Source: Halochromatium glycolicum | GTDB taxonomy: Bacteria; Pseudomonadota; Gammaproteobacteria; Chromatiales; Chromatiaceae | Reading direction: 5' to 3' | DNA length: 64,000 bases | Assembly: GCF_016584085.1 (NCBI RefSeq) | Contig: NZ_NRSJ01000004.1 | Span: 124,001-188,000, forward strand | Shown: positions 62,119 through 64,000 of the stretch, in pieces | Layout of the letters: each line of letters opens with the position of its first letter | Numbering within the stretch: position 1 is the stretch's first letter | Program-made: the position numbers and the translations under genes | Notes under the pieces: model-generated | The model's database searches: none | Seen by the model: only the letters and a program-made list of their open reading frames with translations | Told to the model about the DNA's origin: nothing

Positions 62119-62374
62119 GCGGGAGCGACCTCTGAATCGGGGGCTGTCATTATCGTGGCTGGGTAAGATGCATTTCCAGTATACGGCGGAGAAGAAATGG
62201 GATTTGCCATCCCGACCGCGTTGTCGTGTCAGGGCTATCGGCTTTCGGATGCACTGATCGTTCTGATCAAGCTGCTCGGGGCCTGTATCTGCTTTGGCTC
62301 GGTGCTTCAATGCGACTCAAGCGCAGCGATCCGCCTCATCCGCCCGATCAGCCGAAGTCGCGCTCATCGCTCTC

Positions 62375-62473
62375 CTGATCGCGCTGAGCCGGTGCCGGGT
62401 GCTCGGCATCGACGGCAACGTGATCGAGATCGATGTGTTCGCCGATACCCCGGTGCTCGATATCAAGCCCTGA
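62375..62473 (+). pseudogene. TrmO (YaeB) C-terminal fragment
   Basis: A 32-residue plus-strand stretch reads IALSRCRVLGIDGNVIEID and then FADTPVLDIKP before a stop. This resembles the PIGLS...V-L-x-I-x-G-N and DGTPVLDIKP segments of TrmO tRNA methyltransferases. The N-terminal part is absent or frameshifted. It is a small scrap and a low-complexity judgement by eye. Confidence 0.4.
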
Positions 62474-62533
62474 ACCGGCGAGGGCAGGGCGCCTGCGAGG
62501 GCAGGGCGCCTGCTGTTGCGGCGTTCAATGGGG

Positions 62534-62965
62534 TCAATCGGCAAGCGCATCGCTTAGCCGATGCCAGGCGCGGTGGTACTTGGCGACCCGCTCCAGGTCC
62601 GCATCACTCAGCACCGGCAGGCGCAGCACCTGCAGGTTGTCCTCGATGTCGGCCCGCTTTACGCGGGCGGCGAGGGGATTACCGAGCACCCGCTCGATGA
62701 ACGCCGGATAGCCCTCACCATCGCGCCTGCTCAGGGTCTCGACCGCATCGGCCACCTTCGCCGGAATTCCCGCCTCGATCAGGCGGGCGCGGTCCCAGTC
62801 CCCATCCTCGATCACATCGTGCAGCAGCGCGACCGCCCGTTCCTCGTCGGTGTGCATCGCGGCCATCAGCCGAAGCGGATGCAGGATGTACGGTCGGCCG
62901 GCCTTGTCCGTCTGGCCAGCATGGGTGCCCAGTGCGATCTGCAGGGCGGTTTCGAGCAGGTGCAT
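62534..62965 (-). CDS. HD-domain phosphohydrolase (SpoT/MESH1-like)
   Basis: The 143-residue protein has the HD pattern of small (p)ppGpp hydrolase-like proteins: ALGTHAGQTDKAGRPYILHP (first His), AVALLHDVIEDGDW (His-Asp), and a downstream region VKRADIEDNLQVL with Asp. It starts at ATG 62965, since a frame to 63010 adds residues without similarity. Function as a magic-spot hydrolase is inference; many such proteins have other nucleotide substrates. Confidence 0.75.
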   Translation of the reverse strand: MHLLETALQIALGTHAGQTDKAGRPYILHPLRLMAAMHTDEERAVALLHDVIEDGDWDRARLIEAGIPAKVADAVETLSRRDGEGYPAFIERVLGNPLAARVKRADIEDNLQVLRLPVLSDADLERVAKYHRAWHRLSDALAD

Positions 62966-63154
62966 TGGCGCGGCCTCCGGTGATCCTGAGTGCGTGGCTC
63001 GCAGTAGCACGGTCTTGGTTTCACTGCGTCACGATGCGCTCCCGGTGCTGATTGGTCGGCGTATCGCCTTAATCCGCGCATCCACTGATTGACGCATCGC
63101 CCGGGCGGCTGACAAGGGTTCGAGCGCCCAGGCTCCCGAACAGCGCCTCAGGCG

Positions 63155-63376
63155 CTGAGCACCCCGATAGTATCGCTGCATTTCCGAGATCTGGAAGGGC
63201 TCTATCAGGCGGAGGCCGCTGCCCGCATGGGCGTCTCGCGCACCACGCTCGCGCGCATTCTGACACGGGCGCGCCGCACTGTGACTGCGGCACTCATCGG
63301 TGGCGAACGACTGCTGCTCGACACCGACGCAGCGACCGCCGACCCTGAGCCCGACCACGCTATCCAGTCACCCTAA
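63155..63376 (+). pseudogene. DUF134 HTH protein, C-terminal remnant
   Basis: A plus-strand frame with no proper start carries FRDLEGLYQAEAAARMGVSR and TTLARILTRARRTVTAALIG, the helix-turn-helix and linker of DUF134 proteins, and ends at 63376. The N-terminal part (PRVGF..P-type start) is missing; an in-frame TGA lies upstream. It is probably a truncated gene. Confidence 0.6.
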
Positions 63377-63401
63377 CCCCTGACCTCGAGGAGCAGTCCT
63401 G

Positions 63402-63839
63402 ATGCCATCGAATTGCGAAACCTTCTTTGACCACCGGCGCTTTGCGCTTGTCGGCCGCTCGGCGGCCAAGCCGTTTCCGCTGCTGAGCTATCGTGGCCTC
63501 AAGCGACGCGGTAAGACCGTCTACGCGGTTGATCCCAGCGCCCAGGAGATCGACGGCGATCCGGCTTATCCGGATCTGACGGCCCTGCCGGAAGCGGTCG
63601 AGGCCCTGATCATCGAGGTGCCGAAGCAGGAGACGCACGATTGGGTCGCTGCCGCGGCCCAGGCGGGCATCCAGGATGTCTGGGTGCACATGGCCCACGA
63701 CACCCCGGAGGCCATCGCCCTCGCCGAGGAGTCCGGGATCAACCTGCGCACCGGTACCTGTGCCGTCATGTACGTCACCCGTGGCCTGAGCTATCACAGC
63801 ATCCACAAGGCGATCATGAAGATGGCCGGGAAGTACTGA
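63402..63839 (+). CDS. CoA-binding domain protein
   Basis: The 145-residue protein is a single Rossmann-like CoA_binding domain (YccU type): FFDHRRFALVGRSAAKPFPL, KTVYAVDPSAQEIDGDPAYP, ALIIEVPKQETHDWVAAAAQ, and GINLRTGTCAVMYV. Such small proteins bind CoA or related nucleotides; the role is unknown. GAGGAG lies 9-14 nt before the ATG. It follows the DUF134 remnant by 25 bp. Confidence 0.85.
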   Translation: MPSNCETFFDHRRFALVGRSAAKPFPLLSYRGLKRRGKTVYAVDPSAQEIDGDPAYPDLTALPEAVEALIIEVPKQETHDWVAAAAQAGIQDVWVHMAHDTPEAIALAEESGINLRTGTCAVMYVTRGLSYHSIHKAIMKMAGKY

Positions 63840-63910
63840 AACAGGCCGTTCGGACGCAGGTCTCAACGGATCGATGATGAGCGCCGCGCCTGCTAACGCG
63901 TCCCCAGAGG

Positions 63911-64000
63911 CTAGCCGGCCGGCGTGACACGCAAGACCCCGGTGACCACCCCGACGATCTGCACGCCCTCGGCCGGAAACTGCGGCGGTACCATCCCGGC
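63911..64000 (-). CDS. S24/UmuD-like peptidase, C-terminal end (partial)
   Basis: The last 29 codons of a minus-strand gene that continues beyond the window read PPQFPAEGVQIVGVVTGVLR and end VTPAG. This resembles the final strands of UmuD/LexA-type S24 domains (..EVFGVVTHVI..). The catalytic part is outside the window, so the call is tentative. Confidence 0.4.
   Translation of the reverse strand, partial: AGMVPPQFPAEGVQIVGVVTGVLRVTPAG

Noticed and set aside
62197..62700. Plus-strand frame of 167 codons opposite the HD protein
   Set aside because: No similarity, and its second half is antisense to a supported gene; only the TrmO-like scrap in another frame is kept.

Overview
The window is GC-rich, densely coded DNA from a gammaproteobacterium, most likely a purple sulfur bacterium (Chromatiaceae) or a close relative. 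The markers are a glycine/tyrosine-rich sulfur globule envelope protein with a Sec signal peptide, an ETHE1-type persulfide dioxygenase, a Calvin-cycle style tkt-gap-pgk-pyk-fba cluster, a KaiBC-type ATPase operon, and a NhaD Na+/H+ antiporter together with a V/A-type ATPase operon. The last two suggest a saline habitat. The family assignment is inferred from gene content; no rRNA gene is present.

Layout. 1-4276 (minus strand): a partial SulP transporter, then the methyl-cycle genes metF and ahcY, with an S-adenosylhomocysteine riboswitch just upstream of ahcY, then metK. 4614-13256 (plus): a redoxin, then tkt-gap-[Uma2]-pgk-pyk-fba, ending at a strong terminator. 13425-20447 (minus): four overlapping genes for a periplasmic solute-binding protein, a transmembrane HAMP-PAS4-GGDEF-EAL protein, a double-domain KaiC and a KaiB. 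20577-26722: queuosine precursor genes queC, a triplicated queD and queE; a lytic transglycosylase (minus); then a yafS-like methyltransferase, rnhA and dnaQ. 26724-30127 (minus): nhaD, an FNR regulator with an FNR-type site upstream, and the sulfur globule protein gene with its own promoter and terminator. 30248-37064 (plus): pyrG-kdsA-eno-ftsB-ispD-ispF-truD. 37047-39078 (minus): an OmpA-family protein and a SLAC1/TehA-like channel. 39238-47771 (minus): a V/A-type ATPase operon (G/H, C, I, K, F, E, A, B) with no D subunit gene. 48451-50896 (plus): a 44-residue membrane peptide, an XpaC-like protein and TelA. 50922-53909 (minus): a second Uma2 protein and uvrB. 54303-55674: an aspartate aminotransferase and tRNA-Asn.

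From tRNA-Asn to about 61.1 kb lies a decaying genomic island. It holds a tyrosine recombinase remnant containing a C2H2 zinc-finger pattern, a helicase truncated halfway, an AAA ATPase paired with a frameshifted DUF4276 protein, a BrnT/BrnA-type toxin-antitoxin pair inserted at the start of a DUF499 ATPase gene, and the broken DUF499 gene ending at a perfect 24-bp inverted repeat. It looks like the wreck of a helicase-methylase-ATPase (Hma-like) phage defence locus with cargo. Beyond it are a DUF433 scrap, the persulfide dioxygenase, a TrmO C-terminal scrap, an HD phosphohydrolase, a DUF134 scrap, a CoA-binding protein and the end of an S24/UmuD-like gene.

The most interesting intact system is the binding protein / c-di-GMP receptor / KaiC / KaiB operon. 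Its gene order suggests an external ligand signal passed through a GGDEF-EAL membrane receptor to a Kai-type phosphoswitch. The function is inferred from order, overlap and domain content only.
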